Source: Clostridia bacterium
GTDB taxonomy: Bacteria > Bacillota > Clostridia > TANB77 > CAG-465
Direction of reading: 5' to 3'
DNA length: 64,000 bases
Assembly (NCBI GenBank): GCA_026415435.1
Contig: JAOAHC010000035.1
Location: 1-64,000, forward strand
Made by a program: the position numbers and the translations under genes. The notes beneath the pieces were generated by a model that saw only the letters and a program-made list of their open reading frames with translations, was not told where the DNA came from and did not search any database. The stretch's first letter is position 1; every line of letters begins with the position of its first letter. Below are positions 42,447 through 51,487 of this stretch, piece by piece.

Positions 42447-43055
42447 ATGAATACATTACTATTATCAAAAAACTTAGGAATAATTAAAAATTATCTTACA
42501 TCTGGAAGTAAGATTGGCTTTGTTCCAACAGCAGGTGAAACATATGATAATCCTTGGTTCGTTGTTGAGGATAGACAAAGATTAAATAAAATGAATTATA
42601 ATATTGAAGATATTGATATTACAAATCTTGATAAAACTTCAATAAAAAATAAATTAAATGAAATAGATGCTCTCTTTGTTTCTGGTGGAAATGTATTTTA
42701 TTTAATGCAACAAATAAGAAAAAAGGATATCGTGGAAGAATTTATTAACTTTATAAATTCTGATAAATTATATATTGGTACAAGTGCTGGTGGTTGTATT
42801 TGTTCACCAACGTTGGAACCCTATAAAGCATTTGATAATATTGATGATGCAAAAGATTTGTTGGATTTAAATGGTTTAAAAATAATTGACTTTATTTTAT
42901 TACCTCATTACGGAAAAGAGAAATATTTACATTTATATGATGACATTATAAATCAATACAAAGATAAATATGAACTTGTTACATTGCATGATAATGAAGC
43001 CATTGTATTGAAATCGAATAATGAGTATGATATAGTATCCTCTGACCTTATATAA
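42447..43055 (+). CDS. Peptidase S51-family (PepE-like) protein
   Basis: A 202-residue class I glutamine-amidotransferase-like protein. The nucleophile elbow 'IGTSAGGCICS' has Ser at the position used by alpha-aspartyl dipeptidase PepE. 'FVPTAGETYDNPWF' and 'DALFVSGGNVFYLMQQI' are family blocks, and 'DFILLPHYGKEKY' supplies the His. It lies 21 bases upstream of an alpha/beta hydrolase, with AAGGAGGGG as ribosome binding site. Dipeptidase activity is inferred. Confidence 0.85.
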   Translation: MNTLLLSKNLGIIKNYLTSGSKIGFVPTAGETYDNPWFVVEDRQRLNKMNYNIEDIDITNLDKTSIKNKLNEIDALFVSGGNVFYLMQQIRKKDIVEEFINFINSDKLYIGTSAGGCICSPTLEPYKAFDNIDDAKDLLDLNGLKIIDFILLPHYGKEKYLHLYDDIINQYKDKYELVTLHDNEAIVLKSNNEYDIVSSDLI

Positions 43056-43075
43056 AAATTTAGGAGGGAAAATTA

Positions 43076-43945
43076 ATGATAGAATTTATTCATGATTTTA
43101 CGGAAGACGGATTAAAATTGCAGGCAGCTCATTGGTATAATGATAATAAGGATATTTGTGTAGTAGCAATCCATGGTATGAGTGGTAATATATTAGAAAA
43201 TTATTTTGCTCATGTATGGGGAAATGAATTAATAGAAAATAATATTGGGTTTATTTATGGACATACTAGGGGTCATTCTCATTTAAATGATATAGTTACA
43301 ATAAACGGAGACTTTAAAAGAATAGGTACTACTTATGAAATATTTGATGAATGCATATATGATATTGATTTATGGATAAAAAAAGCAAATGAATTAGGAT
43401 ATAAGAAAGTAATTTTACTTGGACATAGTCTAGGATGCAATAAATCGATTTTCTATCTATATAATTCATATTTAAATAAAACAAATATAGTAGACGGATT
43501 AATACTTGCATCGGCACCAGATTTAAGAGGAAAGTTGCAAAGTTCTATTAGCAATTATGATGAATTAATAAATGAAGCTGAAAATAATATTAAAAATGGC
43601 GATCATAGAAAACTATTAAGTAAATCAATATACAACTGGTATAATCTTAGCTCAGCAACATTTATTAGCTTATATGGTAAAGAAAGTAACTGTAATAATA
43701 TGCCTATTAAAGATAAAGAAGAAGTTTTTAAACAATTATCAGTTATAGATATACCTATATTAACTTTTAGTGGTGAAAAGGAACATAGCTTATATCATAA
43801 ACTTGAGTTTATTCAGACTAAGGCTACAAGTTGTTCAAACTTTACACATAAAATAATTAAAGGTTCTGGACATACTTATGTAGGAAAAGAAAATGAGACT
43901 GCCGACTTAATTATTGAATGGATAAAATCAATATTTAGTGTATAG
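43076..43945 (+). CDS. Alpha/beta hydrolase
   Basis: A 289-residue cytosolic hydrolase. The nucleophile elbow is 'ILLGHSLGCNKS' (GHSLG), an early strand-turn reads 'CVVAIHGMSGNILENYF' (HG oxyanion region), and the C-terminal His is in 'IKGSGHTYVGKENE'. Asp/Glu of the triad lies near 'ILTFSGEKEHSL'. It fits the DUF1749/UPF-like lipase or esterase group. It follows the PepE-like gene by 20 bases. Substrate unknown. Confidence 0.85.
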   Translation: MIEFIHDFTEDGLKLQAAHWYNDNKDICVVAIHGMSGNILENYFAHVWGNELIENNIGFIYGHTRGHSHLNDIVTINGDFKRIGTTYEIFDECIYDIDLWIKKANELGYKKVILLGHSLGCNKSIFYLYNSYLNKTNIVDGLILASAPDLRGKLQSSISNYDELINEAENNIKNGDHRKLLSKSIYNWYNLSSATFISLYGKESNCNNMPIKDKEEVFKQLSVIDIPILTFSGEKEHSLYHKLEFIQTKATSCSNFTHKIIKGSGHTYVGKENETADLIIEWIKSIFSV

Positions 43946-44024
43946 GTAGTTACTAGATTTTCTAATAGAAAGAGTCGCTGTTTCATTATTTAACTGTTTA
44001 GATTTGTTAAGGAGAGTGTAAAAA

Positions 44025-44576
44025 ATGAATGAAACTATAAAAAATATAATGACAAGAAGAAGTATTAGAGAGTATAAAAGTGAACAGATAACTGATGAGC
44101 AATTAAATATAATCTTAAATTGTGCAAAAAATGCTCCAACTGGCTGTAATAAACAACCTTGGTATTTCATAGTTGTTCAAAATAAAGAATTGATCGGAAA
44201 AATGTCTAGACTTTGTTTTGATGAAAACAAGAAAAAAGGTTATCCTTGGTATCAAAATGAAGATTATTATAGTCCATTTTACGATGCTCCAACAGTTATA
44301 TTTGTTTTAAGAGAGTCAAAATCAAATGAGTGGTCATATTTTGATTGTTCTTTAGCAACTGGAAATATTGTACTGGCGGCTAAATCTTTAGGCCTTGGAA
44401 GTTGTATTTTAGCTGATGCAATGACATTATTTGATAAGGATTTTAAAGAAACATATTATACAGAGTTAAATATACCATCTGGTTATGTACCACATATTGC
44501 TATTGCGATTGGATATGCTAATGAACAACCAGAAGAGAAAATTTTAAAAGAAAATGATATTGATATTATAAAATAA
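44025..44576 (+). CDS. Nitroreductase-family FMN oxidoreductase
   Basis: A 183-residue protein with the FMN-binding nitroreductase pattern: 'MTRRSIREYKSEQITDEQL' for the phosphate site and 'NAPTGCNKQPWYFIVVQNK' next to it. The later block 'DCSLATGNIVLAAKSLGLGSCIL' is also typical. NAD(P)H-dependent reduction of nitro or quinone compounds is the usual assay activity; the natural substrate is unknown. A GGAGAG ribosome binding site precedes it. It is followed 10 bases later by an ornithine-cyclodeaminase-like gene. Confidence 0.9.
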   Translation: MNETIKNIMTRRSIREYKSEQITDEQLNIILNCAKNAPTGCNKQPWYFIVVQNKELIGKMSRLCFDENKKKGYPWYQNEDYYSPFYDAPTVIFVLRESKSNEWSYFDCSLATGNIVLAAKSLGLGSCILADAMTLFDKDFKETYYTELNIPSGYVPHIAIAIGYANEQPEEKILKENDIDIIK

Positions 44577-44595
44577 AGTAAAGAGGATGAATAAT

Positions 44596-45549
44596 ATGAT
44601 TTATTTAAAAAGAGAAGAAATAAAGGACTTATTGGACTTTAATGAAATATTTAACTCAATGAAAAATGGATTTAAATTATATTCACAAGGAAAAACTGTA
44701 ACTCCTCCATATATTGATTTTTCGATTCCAGATATAAAAAGAGGACATGTACATTTTAAAAGCGGATATATTATTGGAGAGAAATATTTTACATTGAAAT
44801 ATTCAAGTGGTTTTTGGTCTGATGATGTAAATGGATTGTTAGATAATGGTCTATTTATAGTCTTTAACGCGAAAAATGGAAGACAAGAATGTATAATAGA
44901 TGACATAGGATATTTAACAGATTATAGAACTGGTGTGGCTGGAGCAATTGCAACAAAAACTTTGGCAAGAGCAAATAGTGAAATTGTTACAGTTGTTGGT
45001 ACTGGTATTCAAGCAAGAATGCAAATACAATCATTGATGAATGTTATTAATATAAAAAAGCTTAATGTATGGGGAAGAAATAAAGAAAATGCTAGTATAT
45101 ATATAAGTGAGATTAAAACTATATATCCAGAACTAATAGTAGAACAATATGATTCAATAGAAGATTCAATAAAAGAAGCTGATATTATTATAACTACAAC
45201 TTATAGTAGTACGCCATTGTTAAAAAGTGAATGGATAAAAGATGGTACCCATATAACTGCAGTTGGATCATGCGGGCCTGATATGCAAGAAATAGATGAA
45301 AATATTTTTAATAAAGCAAAAGTATTTGCTGATTCAAAAGAAATGTGTTCAAAGTATGGAGAAATTTCCTATGCTTTAAAAAATAGTATAATAAAATTTG
45401 AAGATATAATTGAAGTTGGAGAAGTAATTGATACTTTTAAAAGAAATGAAGCAGATATAACAGTAGTTGATCTAGTTGGTTTGGGATTTCAAGATGCTGT
45501 TATAGGAAGTTACGTCTATGAAAAAGCAATGATAAAAAAAAGGAATTAG
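44596..45549 (+). CDS. Ornithine cyclodeaminase / mu-crystallin family protein
   Basis: A 317-residue NAD(P)-binding enzyme. The Rossmann motif is 'TVVGTGIQARMQIQSL' and 'LNVWGRNKENAS' follows; 'ITAVGSCGPDMQEIDENIF' and 'ADITVVDLVGLGFQDAVIG' are standard family blocks. Members deaminate ornithine to proline or reduce imino acids. The Lys of the substrate loop ('KYSSGFW' region) is present. Start 44596 was chosen because AAAGAGG lies eight bases upstream, while ATG 44587 abuts it. It is the last gene in the enzyme cluster. Confidence 0.88.
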   Translation: MIYLKREEIKDLLDFNEIFNSMKNGFKLYSQGKTVTPPYIDFSIPDIKRGHVHFKSGYIIGEKYFTLKYSSGFWSDDVNGLLDNGLFIVFNAKNGRQECIIDDIGYLTDYRTGVAGAIATKTLARANSEIVTVVGTGIQARMQIQSLMNVINIKKLNVWGRNKENASIYISEIKTIYPELIVEQYDSIEDSIKEADIIITTTYSSTPLLKSEWIKDGTHITAVGSCGPDMQEIDENIFNKAKVFADSKEMCSKYGEISYALKNSIIKFEDIIEVGEVIDTFKRNEADITVVDLVGLGFQDAVIGSYVYEKAMIKKRN

Positions 45550-45623
45550 TTTATAAATTGGTTAAAAAGGAACAAAATTTTTATAGATGTGACAAAATAT
45601 AAAAACGAAAGGAAAAATTAAAT

Positions 45624-45956
45624 ATGGAAGATAAAAATTTAAGCCAAATGCAAAAAGAAATTGATAATTGGGCGAATCAATTTACTGAGCCGTATTTTCC
45701 TCCACTTTCAAGAATGGCCGCAATGACCGAAGAAGTTGGAGAAATTGCTAGAGTTATAAACAGGATGTATGGATCTAAAAAGAATAAAGAGAATGAAGGT
45801 ATAAGAGATTTAGAAGAAGAGCTAGGTGACTTATTATTCTCACTTGTATGTATGGCTAATGCTGAAAAGATTGACCTAAGACAAGCTTATGAAAGAAAAA
45901 TGGATAAAATTTTAAAAAGAGATAGTTATAGATGGGAAAGAAAGGACAACCAGTAA
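45624..45956 (+). CDS. MazG-like nucleotide pyrophosphohydrolase
   Basis: A 110-residue all-helical enzyme of the short MazG/YpjD type. The metal-binding ExxE-...-ExxD pattern is seen in 'MTEEVGEIARVINR' and 'LEEELGDLLFSLVCMAN'; the tail 'MDKILKRDSYRWER' is typical. Such enzymes remove non-canonical or excess nucleoside triphosphates. It has an AAAGGAAA ribosome binding site and stands between the enzyme cluster and the ABC exporter. No toxin-antitoxin partner is adjacent. Confidence 0.88.
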   Translation: MEDKNLSQMQKEIDNWANQFTEPYFPPLSRMAAMTEEVGEIARVINRMYGSKKNKENEGIRDLEEELGDLLFSLVCMANAEKIDLRQAYERKMDKILKRDSYRWERKDNQ

Positions 45957-45989
45957 TAATTAGCAATATTAAGAATAGTCTTTATTTCT

Positions 45990-46019
45990 TTGACTATAAT
46001 TATATGATATATATATAAA
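45990..46019 (+). promoter_or_regulatory. Promoter of the ABC exporter pair
   Basis: TTGACT, then TATATA after 16 bases or TATAAA after 18 bases. It ends 15 bases before the ATPase start codon. Confidence 0.5.
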
Positions 46020-46033
46020 TTGGAGGCAAGTTT

Positions 46034-46912
46034 ATGAATGTAATTGAAATTAGAAATTTAACTAAGTACTATGGTAAATCAGTAGGAGTTGATGATATTT
46101 CTATTGATATAAAACAAGGAGAGTTTTTTGGATTTATAGGTCCAAATGGAGCAGGAAAATCAACTACTATTAATTGTATGTTAAACTACTTGTTTCCTAC
46201 AAGTGGAAGCATAAAAATACTAGGATTAGATAGTGTAAAAAACAGTGCTGAGATTAAGAAAAATATTGGCTTTGTTCCGTCAGAAGTTTTTTATTATGAT
46301 AATATGAAAGTAGATGAACTATTAAAATATTCATTGTCTTTTTATAAACATATAGATAAATCAATGATATATAAATATACAGATTTACTTGAATTAGATA
46401 AAGATAAAAAAATTGGTGAACTTTCTATGGGAAATAAAAAGAAAGTTGCAATAGTACAAGCTGTAATACATAATCCTAAGTTGCTTATATTAGATGAGCC
46501 TACAAATGGTCTTGATCCTTTAATGCAACAAAAATTATTTAAGTTACTAGATGATTTAAGAAAACAAGGTACTACTATTTTCATGTCATCGCACATGCTA
46601 GAAGATGTTCAAAAGTATTGTACTAATGTTGCAATTATAAAGCAAGGAAAAATAATTAAACAAGGAAATATTAGTAGCTTATTACCGCATAGCTTTAAAA
46701 TTATAAATATAAAAAGTGTAGATGTAAATAAACTTAAAACTAATTTAGACTTTAAATTTATATCTAATTTTAAAGAAATAGACAGTAAAAATATAAAATT
46801 TATGTATAGTGGTAATCTTACTACATTGTTTAAGAATTTAGCTCTAATTGATATACGAGACATAACTATAGAATCTCCTACATTGGAAGATCTATTTATG
46901 CAGTATTATTGA
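46034..46912 (+). CDS. ABC transporter ATP-binding protein (CcmA/YhaQ-like)
   Basis: A 292-residue ATPase. Walker A is GPNGAGKST, the signature is 'LSMGNKKKVAIVQAV' and Walker B is 'LLILDEPTNGLDPLMQ', with the H-loop in 'IFMSSHMLEDV'. The C-terminal 80 residues form the added domain common in exporters of the ABC-2 type (DrrA/YhaQ class). It is preceded by TTGGAGG and followed 22 bases later by its membrane subunit. Lantibiotic or drug export are common roles, but the substrate is unknown. Confidence 0.93.
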   Translation: MNVIEIRNLTKYYGKSVGVDDISIDIKQGEFFGFIGPNGAGKSTTINCMLNYLFPTSGSIKILGLDSVKNSAEIKKNIGFVPSEVFYYDNMKVDELLKYSLSFYKHIDKSMIYKYTDLLELDKDKKIGELSMGNKKKVAIVQAVIHNPKLLILDEPTNGLDPLMQQKLFKLLDDLRKQGTTIFMSSHMLEDVQKYCTNVAIIKQGKIIKQGNISSLLPHSFKIINIKSVDVNKLKTNLDFKFISNFKEIDSKNIKFMYSGNLTTLFKNLALIDIRDITIESPTLEDLFMQYY

Positions 46913-46934
46913 TATTTTAAGGGGGTAATGAGAT

Positions 46935-47729
46935 ATGTTTATATCAGAATTTAAAAATAATATAAAAGGACTTATTTTGTGGGTAATTGCAATAGGATTT
47001 ATTGTTACTTTATTTGTAGTACTATATCCAGTTGCAATAGAGAAAATGTCAAATTTAGATGAAATGCTACTTAGTTTTCCTAAAGAATTAATAAAGGCAT
47101 TTAATTTAGAAAACTATGATTGGAGTAATGTACTAAACTATTTTGCATATGAGTATCAATATATAAATATAGCCTCACTCATATTTGCGGCTATGTTAGG
47201 AGCAAATTTACTTGCAAAAGAAGAAATTAATAAAACAATACAATTTGTTTATTCAAAACCAATTACAAGAACTAAGATATTTTTAAATAAAATGTATGTG
47301 GCATTAACATATATTTTGATTTATAATGTTGGTATATATGTGGTTACAAGTGTTTCTTTGTTATTATTTATAAAAGACCAAAATATTGACTATATTTTAC
47401 TTGGTAAAGTATATCTAGGACAATTTATAGTTCAAATATTATTTATATTTATCGGTCTATTTATGGCTACAATATTTAAAAAACCAAGAGGAGCAGCTTC
47501 TATATCTGCCTTTATGGTATTATTTTCATATGTTTTAGGATTAGTATCAAAATTAACTGAAAATTTAAACTTTTTAAAATATTTTTCGCCTACAGAATAT
47601 ATGGTAGCAAGTAATATAATTAAAAATAATGGGTATGAAATTAAGTATATATTTATAGTTGTACTAGTAAGCTTTGCTTTGTTTTTCATATCTATTAATA
47701 AGTATAAAACAAAAGAATATGTAATTTAA
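46935..47729 (+). CDS. ABC-2 type transporter permease
   Basis: A 264-residue integral membrane subunit with six hydrophobic segments. It opens with 'FKNNIKGLILWVIAIGFIV' and has the ABC-2 feature 'LLAKEEINKTIQFVYSKPITRTKIFLNK', where the amphipathic coupling helix contacts the ATPase. It matches the YhaP/ABC2_membrane_5-like permeases. AAGGGGG precedes it. It forms a two-gene exporter with the upstream ATPase. Confidence 0.9.
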   Translation: MFISEFKNNIKGLILWVIAIGFIVTLFVVLYPVAIEKMSNLDEMLLSFPKELIKAFNLENYDWSNVLNYFAYEYQYINIASLIFAAMLGANLLAKEEINKTIQFVYSKPITRTKIFLNKMYVALTYILIYNVGIYVVTSVSLLLFIKDQNIDYILLGKVYLGQFIVQILFIFIGLFMATIFKKPRGAASISAFMVLFSYVLGLVSKLTENLNFLKYFSPTEYMVASNIIKNNGYEIKYIFIVVLVSFALFFISINKYKTKEYVI

Positions 47730-47832
47730 TATATAAATTATGAATAAAATTACAGTAGACAAATATTAATTAATATAGGTATTATGTGAAGTGTATATAT
47801 GCGTAATAAACCTATAATATTACATCAATATA

Positions 47833-47861
47833 TTGACAACGACATAATATGATAGTATAAT
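47833..47861 (+). promoter_or_regulatory. Consensus promoter of the GT2 gene
   Basis: TTGACA, exactly 17 bases, TATAAT: a full sigma-A consensus, 40 bases before the start codon. The -35 is followed by ACG, as at the promoter near 51430. Confidence 0.85.
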
Positions 47862-47900
47862 TAATAATACGGGCAAAAAATGTTTTAAAAAGGTGAAAAA

Positions 47901-49130
47901 ATGTTAAAATTGATATATTATATTATAGATATGGCAGTTATACTGTATGGTGTGTATTTTGCAGTAACTGGTCTATATGCTTTTAAAAGAAAGAAAAAAG
48001 CAGTTATTAGAGAATATAAACCAAAAAATAGGTTTGCAATACTTATTGCAGCTAGAAATGAATCTAAAGTAATAGGAAGCTTAATTAGTAGTTTAAATAA
48101 GCAAAACTATCCTAAGGATTTGTACGATATATATGTTATACCTAATAATTGTACAGACAATACAGTGGCAATAAGTGAATATCATGGTGCAAAAATAATA
48201 GATTGTGATATAGAGATATCTTCAAAAGGTCAGGCTTTAAAATATGCTTTTGATAATATCTTGAGAAATAATGATGTTTATGATGCTTTCTGTGTCTTTG
48301 ATGCTGATAATGTGGTACATCCTAATTTCTTGAAGAGAATGAGTGATACATTATGTGAGGGATATCAAGTAGCACAAGGGTATAGGGATAGTAAAAATCC
48401 TTCAGATAGTTGGATTTCAAGTTGTTATTCTTTGTTTTATTGGACACAAAATTACTTCTTTAATCAAGCTAGAATGAATCTTGGATGGTCAGCTTCAATA
48501 AATGGAACTGGTTTTATGCTTAGTTCAAAAGTATTAAAAAGTAATGGATTCAATACAGTTACAATGACAGAAGATATTGAGTTTGCAGCGCAATGTGCAT
48601 GTAATAATGAAAGAATAGCATTTGTTAAGGACGCTATAACTTATGACGAACAGCCGACAACTTTTATTCAATCTTGGAAACAAAGAAAACGTTGGTCAAT
48701 GGGTACAATGCAATGTTTATATAACTATTGTAAACCACTTATGAAAAAAGGTATTAAAAGTGATATACCTCAATGTTTGGATATGCTACTATTTTTCATG
48801 GCACCATTTGTTCAAATACTTGGATTTATATTACTAGTAATTTTAATAGGATACAACATGTTAAATATAGAACTTAATGACATATGGCAAGTTGCTTATG
48901 TGTATAAATGGATTGCAGCAGTTATTACTTATGTAGTAAGCATTCTTATATCTTGTACAGTTGTTATTTTGGAAGATAAAAAAATAACAAAAGTATATAT
49001 AGGTATATTTACTTTATTAATATTTATGATAAGTTGGTTGCCAATTAATATTTATTGTTTATTTAGTAGAAAATATGAATGGGAACCAATAGAACATGAT
49101 AAGGTTTTAGATATCGAGAGTATAACTTAA
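47901..49130 (+). CDS. Membrane-bound processive glycosyltransferase family 2
   Basis: A 409-residue transferase with an N-terminal helix (about 4-26), a cytoplasmic GT-A domain and about three C-terminal helices. The D,D,D,QxxRW pattern is seen: 'NNCTDNTV', 'FDADNVVHP', 'MTEDIEF' and 'QRKRWSMG'. This layout occurs in cellulose-, hyaluronan- and poly-GlcNAc-type synthases and in ceramide-type transferases. The product may be an extracellular polysaccharide or a glycolipid; no partner such as PgaB or BcsB is adjacent. It has its own consensus promoter and terminator. Confidence 0.9.
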   Translation: MLKLIYYIIDMAVILYGVYFAVTGLYAFKRKKKAVIREYKPKNRFAILIAARNESKVIGSLISSLNKQNYPKDLYDIYVIPNNCTDNTVAISEYHGAKIIDCDIEISSKGQALKYAFDNILRNNDVYDAFCVFDADNVVHPNFLKRMSDTLCEGYQVAQGYRDSKNPSDSWISSCYSLFYWTQNYFFNQARMNLGWSASINGTGFMLSSKVLKSNGFNTVTMTEDIEFAAQCACNNERIAFVKDAITYDEQPTTFIQSWKQRKRWSMGTMQCLYNYCKPLMKKGIKSDIPQCLDMLLFFMAPFVQILGFILLVILIGYNMLNIELNDIWQVAYVYKWIAAVITYVVSILISCTVVILEDKKITKVYIGIFTLLIFMISWLPINIYCLFSRKYEWEPIEHDKVLDIESIT

Positions 49131-49142
49131 AAATTAACAAGT

Positions 49143-49180
49143 AAAAATCACTATGCATAATGTAATGCTAGTGATTTTTT
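49143..49180 (+). terminator. Terminator of the GT2 gene
   Basis: An 11-bp stem (49143-49153 with 49169-49179) with an inner 4-bp helix and a run of six Ts, 12 bases after the stop codon. Confidence 0.88.
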
Positions 49181-49211
49181 GTTAATTATTATTTAAAAAT
49201 TAAATTAATGT

Positions 49212-49240
49212 TATCTATTTTAATTTAATTTCGTTATAAT
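49212..49240 (+). promoter_or_regulatory. Candidate promoter of the ECF sigma operon
   Basis: A good -10 (TATAAT at 49235-49240) lies 24 bases before the start codon, but the -35 is poor (TATCTA, 17 bases away). No typical ECF -35 (AAC-containing) element is seen, so self-activation is not supported by this sequence. Confidence 0.35.
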
Positions 49241-49264
49241 AGATATAAAATAGAAGGGGGTACT

Positions 49265-49786
49265 ATGAGCATTGAAATATTAATTGAAAAATATAGTAAA
49301 TTGTTATACAAAATATGTTTTAATATGTTAAATAATGCAGATGATGCTCAAGAAGCTCTTCAGGAAGTATATATCAACATATATAAAAATTTAAATAGGT
49401 ATTCTAATTTAGAGGATAATGATTTAAAAAATATACTTTGTAAAATTACATTAAATAAGTGCAAGGATATACTTAAGAGTAAAATATATAAAACTTATCA
49501 AGTAACAGATACTGATATAACTGTTTTAGAAAATTATTCTGATGAAAATGATATAGAATCAGAAATATATAAGAAGGAGAGAAAGTTATATATAGTAAGA
49601 GCAATAAATGAACTTAAAAATCCATATAATGAAATATTATATGAATACTATATTGATGAAAAAACTCTTGAAGAAATATCGGAAAATAGAAACGTTTCAA
49701 AAGGTACATTAAAGATACAAATACATAGAGGTAAATCTTTATTAAAAGAAAAATTAATGATAAGTGGAGGTGATAGTTTTTTATGA
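49265..49786 (+). CDS. ECF-type RNA polymerase sigma factor
   Basis: A 173-residue sigma-70 family protein with only regions 2 and 4. Region 2 includes 'LYKICFNMLNNADDAQEALQEVYINIYKNL' with the acidic 'DDAQEALQE' recognition helix. Region 4 is 'EYYIDEKTLEEISENRNVSKGTLKIQIHRGKSLLKEKL', a helix-turn-helix that reads -35 elements. Its stop overlaps the next start by four bases. The linked membrane protein downstream is the likely anti-sigma factor. The stimulus is unknown but an envelope signal is usual. Confidence 0.92.
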   Translation: MSIEILIEKYSKLLYKICFNMLNNADDAQEALQEVYINIYKNLNRYSNLEDNDLKNILCKITLNKCKDILKSKIYKTYQVTDTDITVLENYSDENDIESEIYKKERKLYIVRAINELKNPYNEILYEYYIDEKTLEEISENRNVSKGTLKIQIHRGKSLLKEKLMISGGDSFL

Positions 49787-50184
49787 GAAATAGTTTAGAA
49801 GAATATAATAAAAAAATACAAAAGATAGAATTAATATTAAAAGATGATACCATGTTAGATAAATATATAAACGACATTGATAAAAATGAAATTACCATTC
49901 CTAAAGGTATAAACGATAGAATACTATCACAGATAAAAAAACAAGAAGTAAATAAAAAAGAAGCTATAAATTCAAAATCTAAATATTATAATATCTTAAA
50001 AGTTGCAGCGTGTACAGCATTCGCTATATTGATCTGGGAGACAAATTTATCGACAGGTCTTACAAAAAAAGATGATTTCAGGCATAAATTAAATATAGAT
50101 AAATTTTACGAAAATGTAGATAACACATTTAAAAATATAAATAATTTTTTAATGACACCGCATAGTGTTTCAAAGGGGGAATAG
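49783..50184 (+). CDS. Probable anti-sigma factor, single span
   Basis: A 133-residue protein translated by overlap with the sigma factor gene. The N-terminal 60 residues are charged and helical and the pattern 'IPKGINDRILSQIKKQE' resembles the sigma-binding region of many small anti-sigma proteins. One transmembrane segment follows (about 69-84, 'ILKVAACTAFAILIW'), then an outside tail of about 50 residues. No ZAS Cys/His motif is present. Function is inferred from order and topology. Confidence 0.75.
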   Translation: MRNSLEEYNKKIQKIELILKDDTMLDKYINDIDKNEITIPKGINDRILSQIKKQEVNKKEAINSKSKYYNILKVAACTAFAILIWETNLSTGLTKKDDFRHKLNIDKFYENVDNTFKNINNFLMTPHSVSKGE

Positions 50185-50186
50185 AG

Positions 50187-50687
50187 ATGAAGAAAAATTT
50201 ATTTTTAACATTTTGTTTTAGTTTTATACCAGGTGCAGGTCAAATGTATCAAAACTATATGAAAAGAGGTCTTTCTATAATGTTAGTATTTGCTGCATTT
50301 ATGGCTGTTTCTATTATTTTAGATGTAGGAATATTTGCAATACCACTTCCAATAATATTTGCTTATAGTTTTTTTGATACATATAATTTAAGAAATAAAT
50401 TTGATAGTGATAAGGAAAATATAGAGAAAGATTCATATATTTGGGAAGGTAAGGATATAAAATTTATTAATGAATTTAATATAAATAAGAAAAATAAGAT
50501 ATTAGGAACAATACTTTTATTATTTGGAATATACTTATTATTTAATAATGTACTCCTTGGCCTAGCTTATAGATTTGATATTGAAATACTAAATACAATA
50601 ATTACATATATTTCTAGATATTTACCAGCCATCATAATATCAGCAATATCAATAGTTGTAGGTACAAAAATTCTTGTTAACAAGTAA
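50187..50687 (+). CDS. Membrane protein of the ECF operon (TM2-like)
   Basis: A 166-residue protein with about four hydrophobic segments. 'FSFIPGAGQMYQNYMKRGLSIMLVFAAF' resembles TM2-domain and DUF-type 'PGAGQ.Y' membrane proteins found beside sigma factors and LiaF-like proteins. It starts two bases after the anti-sigma-like gene and is followed 19 bases later by another membrane protein. It may be a signal-sensing or target component. Exact function is unknown. Confidence 0.75.
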   Translation: MKKNLFLTFCFSFIPGAGQMYQNYMKRGLSIMLVFAAFMAVSIILDVGIFAIPLPIIFAYSFFDTYNLRNKFDSDKENIEKDSYIWEGKDIKFINEFNINKKNKILGTILLLFGIYLLFNNVLLGLAYRFDIEILNTIITYISRYLPAIIISAISIVVGTKILVNK

Positions 50688-50706
50688 TTAGAAAAGGAGT
50701 ATAGAG

Positions 50707-51351
50707 ATGGAAGAGAAAAAAGATAAAATTATAAAAAGAATAGGAACTTATACTTTTGGGTTTACATTAATATTAATTGGAATTAGTATCATTGTGCAAA
50801 CTTTCTTTGATTACAATGTTTTTAGATATATATTAATGCTTTGGCCAGTTGTATTTATAACATTAGGAATAGAGGTTCTTATAAACTCTAGAAAAAGTAA
50901 TGTAAGTCTTCAATATGATGTATTTAGTATACTTATGGTATTTGTAATATTATTTTTTGGAGCCATATTTGGAACTGTAAATTATGGTGTAAATAAAGTG
51001 TTATATAATGATGATATTAAGATTTCAATTGTTAATTCTATTAAGGATAAAGAACATAACTTTTCATTTGAAAATAAGTTAAATATAGAAAATCTTTCTC
51101 ATAAAAAGATAAATTACAAAGTAGTTGAAAGAGAAAGTTTTGAAAATACAAGAGTTACAGTAAAAATGAACTACTCTCCAGAATTCGATAGAAATATAAT
51201 TAAAGCATTATTTAATGAAAATTATATAATGAATTATATTAATTGTGATTACAGCACAGGCGATATTACAATATTAAAATTGCCAGATAATGCAGAAAGT
51301 CTGGATGTTATAATATATACTAATAATAAAGAAAATGTAAAATACATTTAA
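50707..51351 (+). CDS. LiaF/DUF5668-like membrane protein
   Basis: A 214-residue protein with an N-terminal set of about three helices and a C-terminal soluble, beta-rich part. 'TFGFTLILIGISIIVQTFFDYNVFRYILMLWPVVFITLGIEVLI' (two helices with a WP turn) is characteristic of LiaF-type N-terminal domains. Such proteins sense or restrain envelope-stress responses. AAAGGAG precedes it and a terminator follows, so it closes the four-gene operon of sigma factor, probable anti-sigma and two membrane proteins. Confidence 0.78.
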   Translation: MEEKKDKIIKRIGTYTFGFTLILIGISIIVQTFFDYNVFRYILMLWPVVFITLGIEVLINSRKSNVSLQYDVFSILMVFVILFFGAIFGTVNYGVNKVLYNDDIKISIVNSIKDKEHNFSFENKLNIENLSHKKINYKVVERESFENTRVTVKMNYSPEFDRNIIKALFNENYIMNYINCDYSTGDITILKLPDNAESLDVIIYTNNKENVKYI

Positions 51352-51354
51352 TGG

Positions 51355-51398
51355 ATACTGGTAAATTAGCTATTTATGGCTAATTTACCAGTATTTAT
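51355..51398 (+). terminator. Terminator of the ECF sigma operon
   Basis: A perfect 16-bp stem (51355-51370 with 51379-51394) with an eight-base loop, four bases after the stop. The T run is interrupted but the stem is strong. Confidence 0.75.
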
Positions 51399-51429
51399 AT
51401 ATAATATAAAGGATATATATTATATAATA

Positions 51430-51458
51430 TTGACAACGTTAAATTAAAAGTATATAAT
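51430..51458 (+). promoter_or_regulatory. Consensus promoter of the YibE/F operon
   Basis: TTGACA, 17 bases, TATAAT; a full sigma-A consensus, 29 bases before the TTG start codon. It shares TTGACAACG with the GT2 promoter. Confidence 0.85.
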
Positions 51459-51487
51459 CTGTAGTATATTGAAAACGGAGGAATATC

